A program made the translations under genes and the position numbers. Below are positions 27,398-35,827 of a stretch of DNA of 64,000 bases, piece after piece. The stretch spans positions 62,001 to 126,000 of the forward strand of contig JAAXVL010000006.1 in NCBI GenBank assembly GCA_013335535.1, written 5' to 3'. Source of the stretch: Azonexaceae bacterium. Its GTDB lineage: Bacteria > Pseudomonadota > Gammaproteobacteria > Burkholderiales > Rhodocyclaceae. Below the pieces are notes generated by a model. That model did not search any database, was not told the origin of the DNA, and worked only from the letters and a program-made list of their open reading frames with translations. Within the stretch, counting starts at the first letter, position 1. Every line of letters begins with the position of its first letter.

Positions 27398-28309
27398 ATG
27401 AAACGCTCAAGGATTTCTACCGCACAGCCTTTTCCTTGGGCGCTTTGTGTGCTTATCGGTGCGGGCGTATTTTACAAGCCAGCCATCGCCGACACGAAAG
27501 CCTTCAAAGAACGGGCGACAGAGCTACGCAATGAAGCGAAATCGTTTGAACATGGTGACGGAATCCCACGTAACCCAGCAAAGGCAATCGAGCTTTATTG
27601 TGAAGCTGCTCGACTTGGTGATGTGGAAGCACAGTACAACCTTGGCTGGATGTACGCCATGGGTCGCGGCATAGAACGCGATGACGCAATAGCTGCCTAC
27701 TTCTTCACAATGGCTGCCCAGCAAGGCGATGCACTAGCTCAACGCATGCTACGTCAAGTCGGCACACCGATCGCCAAAGTCCCGACTTGCCTCTCAGATC
27801 CCGAAGTGAACGACACCGATGGCCACGATATTGTTGCCAAGGCAATGCCGGAACATCGCAAGGTCATGGACCTTGTCCAAAAGCTGGCCCCAGAATACGG
27901 TGTATATCCACGTTTGGCCATGGCAATCATTCGTGCTGAGTCAAACTTCAACCCTGGTGCGGTCTCTCCTAAGAACGCACAGGGCCTCATGCAATTGATT
28001 CCGGAGACCGCTGAACGCTTCAACGTCAAGAAACCATTCGACCCGGAGCAAAATATTCGCGGCGGCCTCGCCTACCTGCGCTGGTTGCTAGCCTATTTCG
28101 AGGGAAACATCACGCTGGTTGCTGCGGCCTACAACGCGGGCGAAGGCGCGGTGAACCGCTATGCCGGCATCCCTCCTTACGCAGAAACTCAAGGCTACGT
28201 GAAACGTATCCGCGAAATTTTCAAACGCGAGGAGCACCCTTTCGACGCAAGAGTTACGACGCCTTCGCCGCAACTGCCACGAATCATTGCAGCAAAAAGG
28301 CTAATGTGA
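27398..28309 (+). CDS. Lytic transglycosylase with Sel1-like repeats (303 aa)
   Basis: An N-terminal hydrophobic signal segment (ALCVLIGAGVFYKPAIA) indicates export. Residues about 45-120 form two Sel1-like repeats (AIELYCEAARLGDVEAQYNLGWMY). Residues about 150-265 are a soluble lytic transglycosylase domain with catalytic Glu in IIRAESNFNPGAVS, then GLMQLIPETA and AYNAGEGAV. It cleaves peptidoglycan glycan strands, perhaps opening the wall for the export apparatus. It is 10 bases after the dehydrogenase and ends the plus-strand run. Confidence 0.9.
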   Translation: MKRSRISTAQPFPWALCVLIGAGVFYKPAIADTKAFKERATELRNEAKSFEHGDGIPRNPAKAIELYCEAARLGDVEAQYNLGWMYAMGRGIERDDAIAAYFFTMAAQQGDALAQRMLRQVGTPIAKVPTCLSDPEVNDTDGHDIVAKAMPEHRKVMDLVQKLAPEYGVYPRLAMAIIRAESNFNPGAVSPKNAQGLMQLIPETAERFNVKKPFDPEQNIRGGLAYLRWLLAYFEGNITLVAAAYNAGEGAVNRYAGIPPYAETQGYVKRIREIFKREEHPFDARVTTPSPQLPRIIAAKRLM

Positions 28310-28434
28310 TACGGGGCATGCTCACCCTTTGAATTTGCATTTTTGGCTTTTTTTCCTGTCAATCAAGCGGGCCAGCATTTCGTCCAATTGCGCCGGCCTG
28401 ATAGCGTTATTCAGGACGGACTACCTAACACCCA

Positions 28435-29550
28435 TCAGACATTCCGAATGTTGGGGTCATTTCTTTCAGCCATCGTCTCATTGTCCCGAATGAGCGCTTT
28501 TCGTCCCAGATGATAGGCTAATAGATGCAAAGGCATCCGCAGCCAGTGCGACCGAAGATAGAGCGCAAATCGCGCTGACCTGCTTCCCGTATCATCTGTG
28601 CTTGGGTGTAACGGCCTTAAAGCTCGCAAATAGCAGAAGTCCATGACGTACAAAAGCCCACCCACGGGCTTGGCAACCATGGCGGCCATGAAGACACTTA
28701 TCGGGATCGGAGTACCCAGTATCAAATTTGTATATCTCAGTGCATAAAACAGCGGACGTTCAAGACCCAATTCAAGTGCGCGCGGGACCAGTTTCTCCCA
28801 GAATCCGTCCTTGCTACCAAATTCACGGAGCAGACTGTCGAGATCAAAAAGATCGCGCAAACCTTTTTCGAATTCCCCTTCATGAAACAGGTGTGTTGCA
28901 CTATGAAGAAACATGTCTGTAGGTTGCAGGACATACACGCTGTTGTGCCCTACGAGTGGCTTTGCGGCCGCCAGCAATGCCTCAGTATTTACCTTTACCC
29001 GCGCAGTCGGGGGCAAAATAGAGTGGTGTACGTCAATTACTGTTCCGCGGCGAACGTGACGCATTGGCGGAATTTCATGCATCCAGCGACGATAGTAACG
29101 TTGATCATATTCGTCATATTGCAAGCTCTGCCAGCCATGAAGCATCAACCCGCTCTCGACATCCGCCAACCGGTGCATAGGCACAAGGATGTCAATATCG
29201 GAAAATAAACGCCCTCGCGCCGCCCGTAACTCTGACAGTACATAAGCAGCGCCTTTGAGGAGTATTATCGGCATCTCGGTATCAGCGACCGCCTTACGGA
29301 TGCACTCGACCTCCCACCGCATAGCAATATTCTGGCGATCCACCAACCGCAACGCCGATATCAGATGCTGTCGAGGGGAGTGCGGTACAATTTCGAGAAG
29401 ATTCGCTTCAACGAAGTGATTGGCGAGTCGCGCAAGAAGATTGGAACTGCGCGCTTGCCGGATCAGCAAGTCCCACTGGCTTGCCGAAGCACTCATCAAC
29501 TGGTTAGGCTCGGTAAGCAGTGCGCGCAGCAATAGATCACGTTCAGCCAT
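28435..29550 (-). CDS. Nucleotidyltransferase-family protein of the HprK-related A cassette (371 aa)
   Basis: It matches the uncharacterised nucleotidyltransferase family that accompanies HprK-related kinase A. Motif one is LLKGAAYVL (about 98-105); motif two is RLFSDIDILVP (about 115-123), with the two Asp of a polymerase-beta-like metal site. The rest is helical. The substrate is unknown; nucleotide transfer to a protein or small molecule is inferred. ATG at 29550 is chosen because it overlaps the kinase stop by 8 bases; the frame opens nine codons earlier at a TTG. It ends 126 bases from the convergent transglycosylase gene. Confidence 0.82.
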   Translation of the reverse strand: MAERDLLLRALLTEPNQLMSASASQWDLLIRQARSSNLLARLANHFVEANLLEIVPHSPRQHLISALRLVDRQNIAMRWEVECIRKAVADTEMPIILLKGAAYVLSELRAARGRLFSDIDILVPMHRLADVESGLMLHGWQSLQYDEYDQRYYRRWMHEIPPMRHVRRGTVIDVHHSILPPTARVKVNTEALLAAAKPLVGHNSVYVLQPTDMFLHSATHLFHEGEFEKGLRDLFDLDSLLREFGSKDGFWEKLVPRALELGLERPLFYALRYTNLILGTPIPISVFMAAMVAKPVGGLLYVMDFCYLRALRPLHPSTDDTGSRSARFALYLRSHWLRMPLHLLAYHLGRKALIRDNETMAERNDPNIRNV

Positions 29551-30463
29551 AAACGCACTCTGCCACCAAGCGATCAAGGGTCAGTACCGCGGCTTCCAGA
29601 TCACTATAGGTAATACGATAACAATCGCATTGGTCAATTAACTTGCCGACTGCTCTGAAGCCACGGACCCCCAGAATATCGTAGTTGAAAGACTGTTCGG
29701 CAAGCAGAAGAAAAGTGTGTGCAGAACTGTTCGACTCTAGGCTTACCGGTGCATCAGGCAAATATTTTGGCAAAACGATCCAAGCCGGCAGCGCGGAATT
29801 TTGTGCCTGCTGAACGCTAGCCGACGGCGGCCGCATCAAGGCCACGGTACCTTTCGTTGTATCTGCCACCGGTTCAGACATCACGACTTCTGGGGCAAAG
29901 CTCTTGATCACATCTATTGAGGCATTTTTTAGATTAACTGGGCGAGCCATGCCGTAGATCAAGTTGCTATCCATATCATATAGCGCTAACTCATCTGAAA
30001 GTAGGCGCCATCCGCGACAGACAAGACCTGCGCAAAGAGTGCTTTTTCCCGACCCGGGCGGAGCAGGTAACACTACGGCCTTCCCGTTCTTTTCGACAAC
30101 GGCAGCGTGAATAACTAAATATTGATGGCAATGTGCGGCAACACACCAATTCAGGCCCCACTCGAGCATTGGTAATGCTTGACCAAGGGGAAGCGGCTTG
30201 AAAGCCGGAATTCCGTCAAAGTAAAACAATACTTGGGGCTTTATCCAACGACGAAGACCGGAGGGAGCAGCAAGTCGAACATGAAAATCCGCAAATTCCG
30301 CTGGATCTATGAGCTGAAATTCTCCGTACATCAACGCTAAGTTCTTTGCTAGCGACTTAACCGATGATTGAATCCGCGCGATGAAGGGCGGAATGCTAAT
30401 CAGCAGATCACCGCGCTCTAGGCGAGAAACCAGTTCCGCAGGGGCTAGTTCGGATACTCTCAA
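29543..30463 (-). CDS. HprK-related kinase A (306 aa)
   Basis: It is a P-loop protein resembling the catalytic half of HPr kinase/phosphorylase: PAPPGSGKSTLCAGL (Lys140), then WRLLSDELALYD as the Asp-containing strand following the P-loop. The N-terminal 110 residues are specific to the HprK-related A family. True HPr is not its partner, since no phosphotransferase genes are nearby; the family is defined by co-occurrence with the PqqD-like and nucleotidyltransferase genes found here. It overlaps the PqqD-like gene by four bases. Confidence 0.87.
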   Translation of the reverse strand: MRVSELAPAELVSRLERGDLLISIPPFIARIQSSVKSLAKNLALMYGEFQLIDPAEFADFHVRLAAPSGLRRWIKPQVLFYFDGIPAFKPLPLGQALPMLEWGLNWCVAAHCHQYLVIHAAVVEKNGKAVVLPAPPGSGKSTLCAGLVCRGWRLLSDELALYDMDSNLIYGMARPVNLKNASIDVIKSFAPEVVMSEPVADTTKGTVALMRPPSASVQQAQNSALPAWIVLPKYLPDAPVSLESNSSAHTFLLLAEQSFNYDILGVRGFRAVGKLIDQCDCYRITYSDLEAAVLTLDRLVAECVYG

Positions 30464-30762
30464 GCGACTAATGGAACAATCAAGCCGACTCGCTGGAGTT
30501 CATGCAACGCTGAGGTAGCAAGCAAACCGATATCGTCAGATGGCGCGAACACAAATATCTTCCCCAATTCGCGGATAACACCATCCAACGAAAGCGACTG
30601 CAACTCAATCAATGCCAAGACTTGCATCAAGAACGCATCTAGCAGGTGCGTATCACCCGTTACCTGATTGTAGAGGATTGATTCGTCAAAGAAAACATGG
30701 CGGCTTAAATGCTGCCCGTCAACATATGTCCAGATCAACTGGCTATCAACATTAGACGTCAA
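30460..30762 (-). CDS. PqqD-family peptide chaperone of the HprK-related A system (100 aa)
   Basis: This is a small PqqD-like protein: a beta-strand region with VFFDESILYNQVTGDTHLL is followed by three helices (FLMQVLALIELQS, LDGVIRELG, LATSALHELQRVGLI). PqqD folds serve as recognition elements that bind leader peptides of ribosomal peptides. No ATG is available; the start is TTG at 30762, with AGGATGA upstream overlapping the stop of the previous gene. This supports tight coupling to the exported protein gene just upstream. Confidence 0.82.
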   Translation of the reverse strand: MTSNVDSQLIWTYVDGQHLSRHVFFDESILYNQVTGDTHLLDAFLMQVLALIELQSLSLDGVIRELGKIFVFAPSDDIGLLATSALHELQRVGLIVPLVA

Positions 30763-30768
30763 CAGCCA

Positions 30769-31347
30769 TCATCCTGTCACAATGTAATTTTCTTGGAGGT
30801 ATTTGATGATCTTGGTGGCGTCCCAATCAATACCTGCGGAAGGATGATATACCCCCCCCCCAACCACGGCGTACATTTCTCGAATGTCCTGCAGCAACAA
30901 ACACTTGTTGCCATCCGTGTAAAGTGTCCCGGAATTGGCCTGCTGTTGAATATTAAGAGCGGCAGCAATAAGGTATTTTTCAAGTTGACCACCTGACGAA
31001 AGACGATCTTTTGCGAGAGTAGAACTCCCTGTACCGAATATGGTGTTCATCGTGGTTGTGTTCTTAGGGTACTGCGACGGCCACGAGTTGCTTTGCCAAT
31101 AGCTGATAGTCTTAGTATTTTCGTCACGCCACTCGGCATGGGTATGGTTGCTTAGATTCGCAGAACCATAAGCGGATGGCGACTTGCAGTGCCAAGCCAA
31201 TACCGGACGACTGGCAAGAGTCAACACGACCGGAGCAAGCCCCGCCTTGATCAATTTCCGGCGCGCAGAGCCATTTTCGCTATTCATCGCACCAGAGGAT
31301 TGCCGCTCTACCAAGCATTGATCCAAATCATGATTGTTTTTGCTCAT
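30769..31347 (-). CDS. Exported protein with twin-Arg-like leader, putative substrate of the cassette (192 aa)
   Basis: The protein has a 28-residue N-terminal extension, then ARRKLIKAG and the hydrophobic stretch LAPVVLTLASRPVLA with a cleavage site near residue 51. The mature part is rich in Ser, Asn, Thr and Tyr, with few Cys, and has no known domain. Small proteins with this RRxLLKAG...PVVLTLASRP leader are seen upstream of PqqD/HprK-related A genes (recalled from the family, not searched). A run of ten G on the coding strand (30852-30861) encodes Gly163-165. AAGGA lies 8 bases before the ATG. It may be the peptide or protein modified by the cassette; this is inference. Confidence 0.65.
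   Translation of the reverse strand: MSKNNHDLDQCLVERQSSGAMNSENGSARRKLIKAGLAPVVLTLASRPVLAWHCKSPSAYGSANLSNHTHAEWRDENTKTISYWQSNSWPSQYPKNTTTMNTIFGTGSSTLAKDRLSSGGQLEKYLIAAALNIQQQANSGTLYTDGNKCLLLQDIREMYAVVGGGVYHPSAGIDWDATKIIKYLQENYIVTG
30852..30861 (-). repeat. G10 homopolymer inside the exported-protein gene
   Basis: Ten consecutive C on the plus strand (G on the coding strand) lie within the last quarter of the 192-residue frame. Tracts of this length are prone to slipped-strand mispairing. Loss or gain of one base would change the frame for the last 28 residues. Confidence 0.75.
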
Positions 31348-31435
31348 GTCTTACATCCTTTGCCGACTCATTTTAGCAGTGCCTTATTTAACGCAAAATA
31401 ACACGACTAGAACTTCACCGCCAAGCATTCATACC

Positions 31436-31458
31436 CGTAACAACACAAAATTGTTACG
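31436..31458. promoter_or_regulatory. Inverted repeat upstream of the HprK-related A cassette
   Basis: CGTAACAA and TTGTTACG are perfect inverted copies separated by seven bases, about 90 bases upstream of the first gene of the cassette in an AT-rich stretch. This is the shape of a dimeric repressor or activator site; the protein is not known. It lacks a following T-run in either direction, so it is not an intrinsic terminator. Confidence 0.4.
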
Positions 31459-31826
31459 AACCCATAGTCAAATATAGCACAATTTATGCCAATCAATAAA
31501 ATGAGTATTACTAGGTTGTTTTAATTGTTTTTTTTCCCACATAAAGCCATTTCCTGCTCTCGACAGGATTTGCGTGTAAGTAAAACCGACACTAAGAAAG
31601 CTGAGGGACTTCGGTGCAACGTGCATTCAAAGAAAGCGATGCATCAAAACCCAGATCGCAACTCCGGGCACCCTCCCTGACGTTGGTGCCATACCGCCCG
31701 AAAAACCCAAGCGATGGGGGCCCTAAACCCGTCGGCACCGATGAGCAACGGTCATTTTTTAAACATCAGCCAATTTGCATCAGCAGTTTATTTGGCACAA
31801 ATATGCACGATTATTTGACACACTGG
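31459..31826. other. Non-coding or decayed stretch before the hipA remnant
   Basis: No recognisable gene was seen. The only open frame of note (plus strand, 97 codons from 31614) has no family features and biased composition. The region joins the cassette promoter to the hipA fragment and is probably decayed sequence. Confidence 0.4.
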
Positions 31827-32172
31827 ATTGCAAGAATTGCCTCCACCTACCACAGGCGTTTTATATTCCTGTCGCTACGGCCGAGATCGGGCAGTTCGGC
31901 GAGATGAAAACGCTCTGCGTCGAACGTTTCAACCGTCGTTAGACGACCGATGGTCGCCTCGACGTCTTCCAATGGTGGATTTCGCTCAGGTTTTCGGTGT
32001 ACCGCCTAATATTAAATACGAACACCAAGGCGACCCCAGCACTCGTCCGATCCTTGATCAACTCAACGAATTAAATAAAGCGCAAATCGACCTGCGGGGC
32101 ATCTTACGCACGCAGGTCGAATTCTGGATGCTTGCCGCAATGAATGGTCACGCCAAGAATTTCAGCTAATTC
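31827..32172 (+). pseudogene. hipA-like toxin kinase remnant
   Basis: Pieces of a HipA-family kinase are readable in two frames. One frame gives IPVATAEIGQFGEMKTLCVERF, corresponding to the HipA segment before ERFDR, and then runs into TAG where RRW is expected. The second frame continues with RRLPMVDFAQVFGVPPNIKYE and ends with FWMLAAMNGHAKNFS, the conserved HipA D/N-GHAKNFS catalytic region, followed by TAA. The N-terminal third, the C-terminal domain and any hipB partner are missing. A stop plus a frameshift near 31955 make this a dead fragment. Confidence 0.75.
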
Positions 32173-32209
32173 ATTGAGTCGAAGCGCTTTTGCCACCTAC
32201 CCTCTCGCT

Positions 32210-32233
32210 AAGGGGTGCTTTCCGCACCCTTTG
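32210..32233. terminator. Hairpin between the hipA remnant and tRNA-Arg
   Basis: AAGGG(G)TGC and GCACCCTT pair around the loop TTTCC, giving a GC-rich stem flanked by A and T. T-runs are short on both sides, so it is a weak intrinsic terminator candidate for the tRNA transcript coming from the right, about 110 bases after tRNA-Arg. Confidence 0.3.
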
Positions 32234-32341
32234 GTAGCGCAGAGATTTACGAGCAAAGTAACATCAAGGTAGCACCGTATCCGGAAGCAGCCCAACAACC
32301 GGGTAAATGGCCAAAATACCAGCCCAATGCATTGATTTAAT

Positions 32342-32418
32342 TGGTGTGCCCGGAGGGACTCGAACCCCCGACCTGCTGCTTAGAAGGCAGCTGCTCTATC
32401 CAGTTGAGCTACGGGCAC
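32342..32418 (-). tRNA. tRNA-Arg (anticodon UCU)
   Basis: A full cloverleaf can be drawn on the minus strand: acceptor GTGCCCG pairs with CGGGCAC, the D-arm is AGCTCAACTGGATAGAGC, the anticodon loop CTTCTAA has TCT, and the T-arm contains GGTTCGAGTCC. The CCA end is encoded. The length is 77 bases. It lies 22 bases after tRNA-Pro, probably in one transcript. Confidence 0.96.
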
Positions 32419-32440
32419 TTGAGGGTGAATCTAGAAGAAT

Positions 32441-32517
32441 TGGTCGGGGCGGTGGGATTCGAACTCACGACCCTCTGCTCCCAAAGCAGATGCGCTACCA
32501 GACTGCGCTACGCCCCG
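32441..32517 (-). tRNA. tRNA-Pro (anticodon UGG)
   Basis: On the minus strand the acceptor CGGGGCG pairs with CGCCCCG, the anticodon loop TTTGGGA carries TGG, and the T-arm has GAGTTCGAATCCC. CCA is encoded. The terminal C1 pairs with G72, as usual for bacterial proline tRNAs. Confidence 0.96.
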
Positions 32518-32531
32518 ACACGAGAGACGGC

Positions 32532-32540
32532 ATTCTATCA
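32532..32540 (-). promoter_or_regulatory. Extended -10 promoter for the tRNA-Pro/tRNA-Arg transcript
   Basis: The minus strand reads TGATAGAAT, an extended -10 (TGn plus TAGAAT), placed so that transcription would begin about 8 bases before the mature tRNA-Pro. No good -35 hexamer is seen at 16-18 bases, as is common for extended -10 promoters. Confidence 0.45.
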
Positions 32541-32594
32541 CCCTCCGGAAAACCGCACCAGATCAAGAGCCTATCTTTCTGAAAGAAAGAATCC

Positions 32595-32623
32595 TTGCCC
32601 ACTGGCTGTCTTCATGATATTTA
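32595..32623 (+). promoter_or_regulatory. Putative dksA promoter
   Basis: TTGCCC and TATTTA are separated by 17 bases, followed by the dksA ATG 33 bases later. Both hexamers match the sigma-70 consensus only partly. The position in the divergent gap between the tRNA genes and dksA supports it. Confidence 0.35.
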
Positions 32624-32656
32624 ATCGCTTTTTTCGTCACTAGGACGCACCAGAAC

Positions 32657-33082
32657 ATGGCAGAAGAACTGCTCCACAAACACTTCGCTCCGTACCAGCC
32701 GAAAGCCGGCGAGGATTATATGAGCGCGAAGCAACTGACGCATTTCCGCAAAATTCTCGAGACGCTCAAAAAGGAGTTGGGCGAGGATATCGACCGCACG
32801 GTTCATACCATGCAGGACGAAGCTACGGTGTTTGCTGACCCGAATGATCGCGCCAGCCAGGAAACCGACATGGCAATCGAGTTGCGCAACCGTGACCGCG
32901 AACGCAAGCTGATCAAGAAGATCGATGAGACGCTTGCCAGCATCGAAAGCGGCGATTATGGCTTTTGCAACAAGTGCGGTGTCGAGATCGGCATCAAGCG
33001 CCTGGAAGCCCGCCCGACGGCAACGCTGTGCATCGATTGCAAGACGCTGGACGAACTCAAGGAAAAACAGATGGCGAAGTAA
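32657..33082 (+). CDS. dksA: RNA polymerase-binding transcription factor DksA
   Basis: This is a 141-residue DksA: the coiled-coil region contains the tip Asp residues in VFADPNDRASQETDMA, and the C-terminal zinc finger is FCNKCG...LCIDCK. It enters the secondary channel of RNA polymerase and acts with ppGpp on rRNA, tRNA and amino-acid promoters. Divergent tRNA genes beside it are typical targets of this control. The ATG at 32657 agrees with homologues of this length. Confidence 0.97.
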   Translation: MAEELLHKHFAPYQPKAGEDYMSAKQLTHFRKILETLKKELGEDIDRTVHTMQDEATVFADPNDRASQETDMAIELRNRDRERKLIKKIDETLASIESGDYGFCNKCGVEIGIKRLEARPTATLCIDCKTLDELKEKQMAK

Positions 33083-33129
33083 TTCGCCCTCTTCCGGCAC
33101 TGCCACGGTCAACCGGAAAAAATGCAAAA

Positions 33130-33153
33130 AAAGGGCGCCGCGAGGCGCCCTTT
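33130..33153. terminator. Bidirectional terminator between dksA and pnp
   Basis: A perfect 10-base stem (AAAGGGCGCC / GGCGCCCTTT) is closed by a GCGA tetraloop. On the minus strand it is followed by a run of T, a strong intrinsic terminator for pnp. On the plus strand the T-run is only three, weaker for dksA. Confidence 0.85.
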
Positions 33154-33176
33154 GTACGTTCAGCCTAAGCCAAAAC

Positions 33177-35321
33177 TTATTGCTGCTCTTGCGGAGCCGC
33201 TTCGCTGGCAATCGGCTGGGCAGCCGCAGTGCCTTCTTCAGAAGCAGCAGCCTTCATCGACAGTTTGACGCGACCACGATCGTCGGTTTCGAGAACCTTG
33301 ACACGAACGATCTGGCCTTCCTTGACGTAGTCTTCAACCTTGTTGACGCGTTCCTGAGCGATCTGGGAGATGTGCAGCAGACCATCCTTGCCCGGCAGCA
33401 CGGAAACGATGGCGCCGAAGTCGAGAATCTTCAAGACAGTACCTTCGTAGATCTTGCCGATTTCGACTTCAGCCGTGATCGCGTCAATACGGGCACGAGC
33501 GGCGGCAGCGGCTTCACCACTGCTGGAAGCGATGGTAATCGTGCCGTCGTCCTGAATATCGATCGTAGTGCCGGTTTCTTCGGTCAGGGCGCGGATAACA
33601 GCGCCGCCCTTACCGATGACGTCACGGATCTTTTCCGGATTGATCTTGAAGGTGTACAGACGCGGCGCGTAGGCCGACATTTCTTCACGCGGACCGGCAG
33701 CAGCTTCCTGCATCAGGTTCAGGATGTGGATGCGGGCATCCTTGGCCTGAGCCAGCGCTACCTGCATGATTTCCTTGGTGATGCCTTGGATCTTAATATC
33801 CATCTGCAACGCGGTGATACCCGTCGTAGAACCAGCCACTTTGAAGTCCATGTCGCCGAGGTGATCCTCGTCGCCAAGAATATCGGTCAGCACGGCGAAA
33901 CGGTTGCCGTCCTTGATCAGACCCATGGCGATACCAGCCACGTGCGCCTTGAGCGGCACGCCGGCATCGAGCAGGGCCAGACAGCCGCCGCAAACGGAAG
34001 CCATTGAGGACGAACCATTGGATTCGGTGATTTCCGAAACCAGACGCATCGAGTAGGAGAAATCTTCCGGCTTCGGCAGCACGGCAAGCAGCGCACGCTT
34101 GGCCAGACGGCCATGACCGATTTCGCGACGCTTCGGCGTACCGACACGACCGCATTCGCCGGTGGCGTACGGGGGCATGTTGTAGTGCAGCATGAAGCGG
34201 TCACGGTATTCACCAGCCAAGGCATCGATGATCTGCTCGTCGCGGTTGGTACCGAGCGTAGCCACAGCCAGCGCCTGAGTTTCGCCACGGGTGAACAGAG
34301 CCGAGCCATGGGTGCGCGGCAGGACGCCGGAGCGCATGGTGATCGGACGCACAGTGCGCGTGTCGCGACCGTCGATACGTGGGGCACCGCTCAGGATGCG
34401 GCCACGAACGATGGAAGCTTCGATTTCGTGGAACAGGTTGCCGACAGTGTTTTCGTCCGGAGCACCCTCGCCCTGGCACAGGGCGGCAATAGCTTCAGCA
34501 CGGATTACCTTGACGGCCTGACTGCGCGTTTGCTTGACGGTGATGCTGTAGGCTTCTTCGAGCTTGGCGCTGACCAGAGCGGACAGGCTGGCAACCAGCG
34601 CTTCGTCCTTCGGAGCAGCTTCCCATTCCCATTCCGGCTTGCCGGCTTCTTCAACCAGTTCGTTGATGGCGTTGATCGCCTTTTGCATTTCGGTGTGACC
34701 GAAAACGACGGCGCCAAGCATGACTTCTTCAGACAGCTGGTCGGCTTCGGATTCAACCATCAGCACGGCGGCTTCGGTACCGGCAACGACGAGGTCGAGC
34801 TGGCTACCCTTGAGTTGGCTCAGGGTCGGACACAGGACGTACTGGCCGTCGATGTAACCAACGCGAGCGGCACCGATCGGGCCGTTGAACGGCACGCCGG
34901 AGATGGCCAGGGCGGCGGAAGCACCGATCAGGGCCGGGATATCGGAATCAATTTCCGGGTTCAGTGACATCACGGTGGCGATGACCTGAACTTCGTTGTA
35001 GAAGCCATCCGGGAACAGCGGACGAATCGGGCGATCGATCAGGCGGCAGGTCAGCGTTTCCTTTTCGGAAGGACGGCCTTCGCGCTTGAAGAAGCCACCG
35101 GGGATACGGCCGGCAGCGTAGGTCTTTTCCTGGTAATCAACGGTCAGCGGGAAGAAATCCTGGCCTGGCTTGGCACTCTTAGCGGCCACAACGGTGACCA
35201 GAACTACGGTTTCTTCCATGGAAACGAGAACGGCACCGCCAGCCTGGCGGGCAACTTCGCCGGTTTCGATGGTGACCTGATGGGCACCATAGGCGAATGT
35301 TTTTTTCACGACATTAAACAT
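33177..35321 (-). CDS. pnp: Polynucleotide phosphorylase
   Basis: The 714 residues show the two RNase PH-like cores (the second starting near [15 protein letters not shown] with [11 protein letters not shown] for phosphate binding), a KH domain ([18 protein letters not shown]) and an S1 domain ([31 protein letters not shown]). It is a phosphorolytic 3'-5' exoribonuclease and part of the RNA degradosome. It follows rpsO as in most proteobacteria. Confidence 0.98.
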   Translation of the reverse strand: MFNVVKKTFAYGAHQVTIETGEVARQAGGAVLVSMEETVVLVTVVAAKSAKPGQDFFPLTVDYQEKTYAAGRIPGGFFKREGRPSEKETLTCRLIDRPIRPLFPDGFYNEVQVIATVMSLNPEIDSDIPALIGASAALAISGVPFNGPIGAARVGYIDGQYVLCPTLSQLKGSQLDLVVAGTEAAVLMVESEADQLSEEVMLGAVVFGHTEMQKAINAINELVEEAGKPEWEWEAAPKDEALVASLSALVSAKLEEAYSITVKQTRSQAVKVIRAEAIAALCQGEGAPDENTVGNLFHEIEASIVRGRILSGAPRIDGRDTRTVRPITMRSGVLPRTHGSALFTRGETQALAVATLGTNRDEQIIDALAGEYRDRFMLHYNMPPYATGECGRVGTPKRREIGHGRLAKRALLAVLPKPEDFSYSMRLVSEITESNGSSSMASVCGGCLALLDAGVPLKAHVAGIAMGLIKDGNRFAVLTDILGDEDHLGDMDFKVAGSTTGITALQMDIKIQGITKEIMQVALAQAKDARIHILNLMQEAAAGPREEMSAYAPRLYTFKINPEKIRDVIGKGGAVIRALTEETGTTIDIQDDGTITIASSSGEAAAAARARIDAITAEVEIGKIYEGTVLKILDFGAIVSVLPGKDGLLHISQIAQERVNKVEDYVKEGQIVRVKVLETDDRGRVKLSMKAAASEEGTAAAQPIASEAAPQEQQ

Positions 35322-35400
35322 ATTTTCCTTTCACTCTCAACACAATAAACAACGATTTATCAACAACTTACAATAGACAACAACAAACAGTACTGCAAAA

Positions 35401-35434
35401 AAAGAAAAAAGCGGCCGGGATAAACCGGGCCGCT
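35401..35434 (-). terminator. rpsO-pnp intergenic terminator
   Basis: Reading the minus strand, AGCGGCC...GGCCGCT form a stem of seven pairs with a partly paired interior, followed by TTTTTTCTTTTTTT. It lies 22 bases after the rpsO stop, so pnp is expressed either by read-through or from a promoter in the AT-rich stretch before its start. Confidence 0.8.
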
Positions 35435-35455
35435 CTTTCGTGGCGTCGATCTGGC

Positions 35456-35725
35456 TTACTTGCGCAGACCGAGCTTGGTAATCAGGGTGCGGTAAGAATC
35501 GATGTTCTTGCCCTTGAGGTAGTCCAGCAGCTTACGACGCTGATTGACCATGCGCAGCAGACCACGACGGGAGTGGTGATCCTTCTTGTGCTCTTTGAAG
35601 TGCGGGGTCAGATCGTTGATGCGGGCGGTCAGCAATGCAACCTGAACTTCCGGAGAACCGGTATCGCCCTTGGCGCGCTGGAATTCGGCGACGACGCCGG
35701 CTTTGATTTCGGTAGTGAATGCCAT
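35456..35725 (-). CDS. rpsO: 30S ribosomal protein S15
   Basis: The 89 residues match S15 closely: [52 protein letters not shown]. It binds the central domain of 16S rRNA and helps start platform assembly. It is preceded by its own promoter-like element and a leader hairpin (35792-35810). Confidence 0.98.
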   Translation of the reverse strand: MAFTTEIKAGVVAEFQRAKGDTGSPEVQVALLTARINDLTPHFKEHKKDHHSRRGLLRMVNQRRKLLDYLKGKNIDSYRTLITKLGLRK

Positions 35726-35791
35726 TTCAAACTCTCTTTCATGATAACGACGCCGCCCCGGTTTGATAGAGCCAGCGCCAGTGGATAAAAT

Positions 35792-35826
35792 TTTCCGTTG
35801 GCGACGGAAAGCGTTGGATTATATCA
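35792..35826 (-). promoter_or_regulatory. rpsO promoter and leader hairpin
   Basis: The minus strand has the extended -10 TGATATAAT at 35826-35818, overlapping the end of truB. It is followed at the expected start by a 7-base stem (TTTCCGT / ACGGAAA at 35810-35792). S15 represses its own translation through leader structures in several bacteria; whether this hairpin does so here is inferred. Confidence 0.45.
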
Positions 35827-35827
35827 G

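Noticed and set aside
31614-31907. 97-codon plus-strand frame upstream of the hipA remnant
   Set aside because: No similarity, no ribosome site, and it overlaps the decayed hipA sequence in another frame.
32307-32643. Plus-strand frames of 91 and 100 codons over the tRNA genes
   Set aside because: They read through the complements of tRNA-Arg and tRNA-Pro; the familiar GLEPPTCC/GFELTT peptides are a known tRNA artefact.
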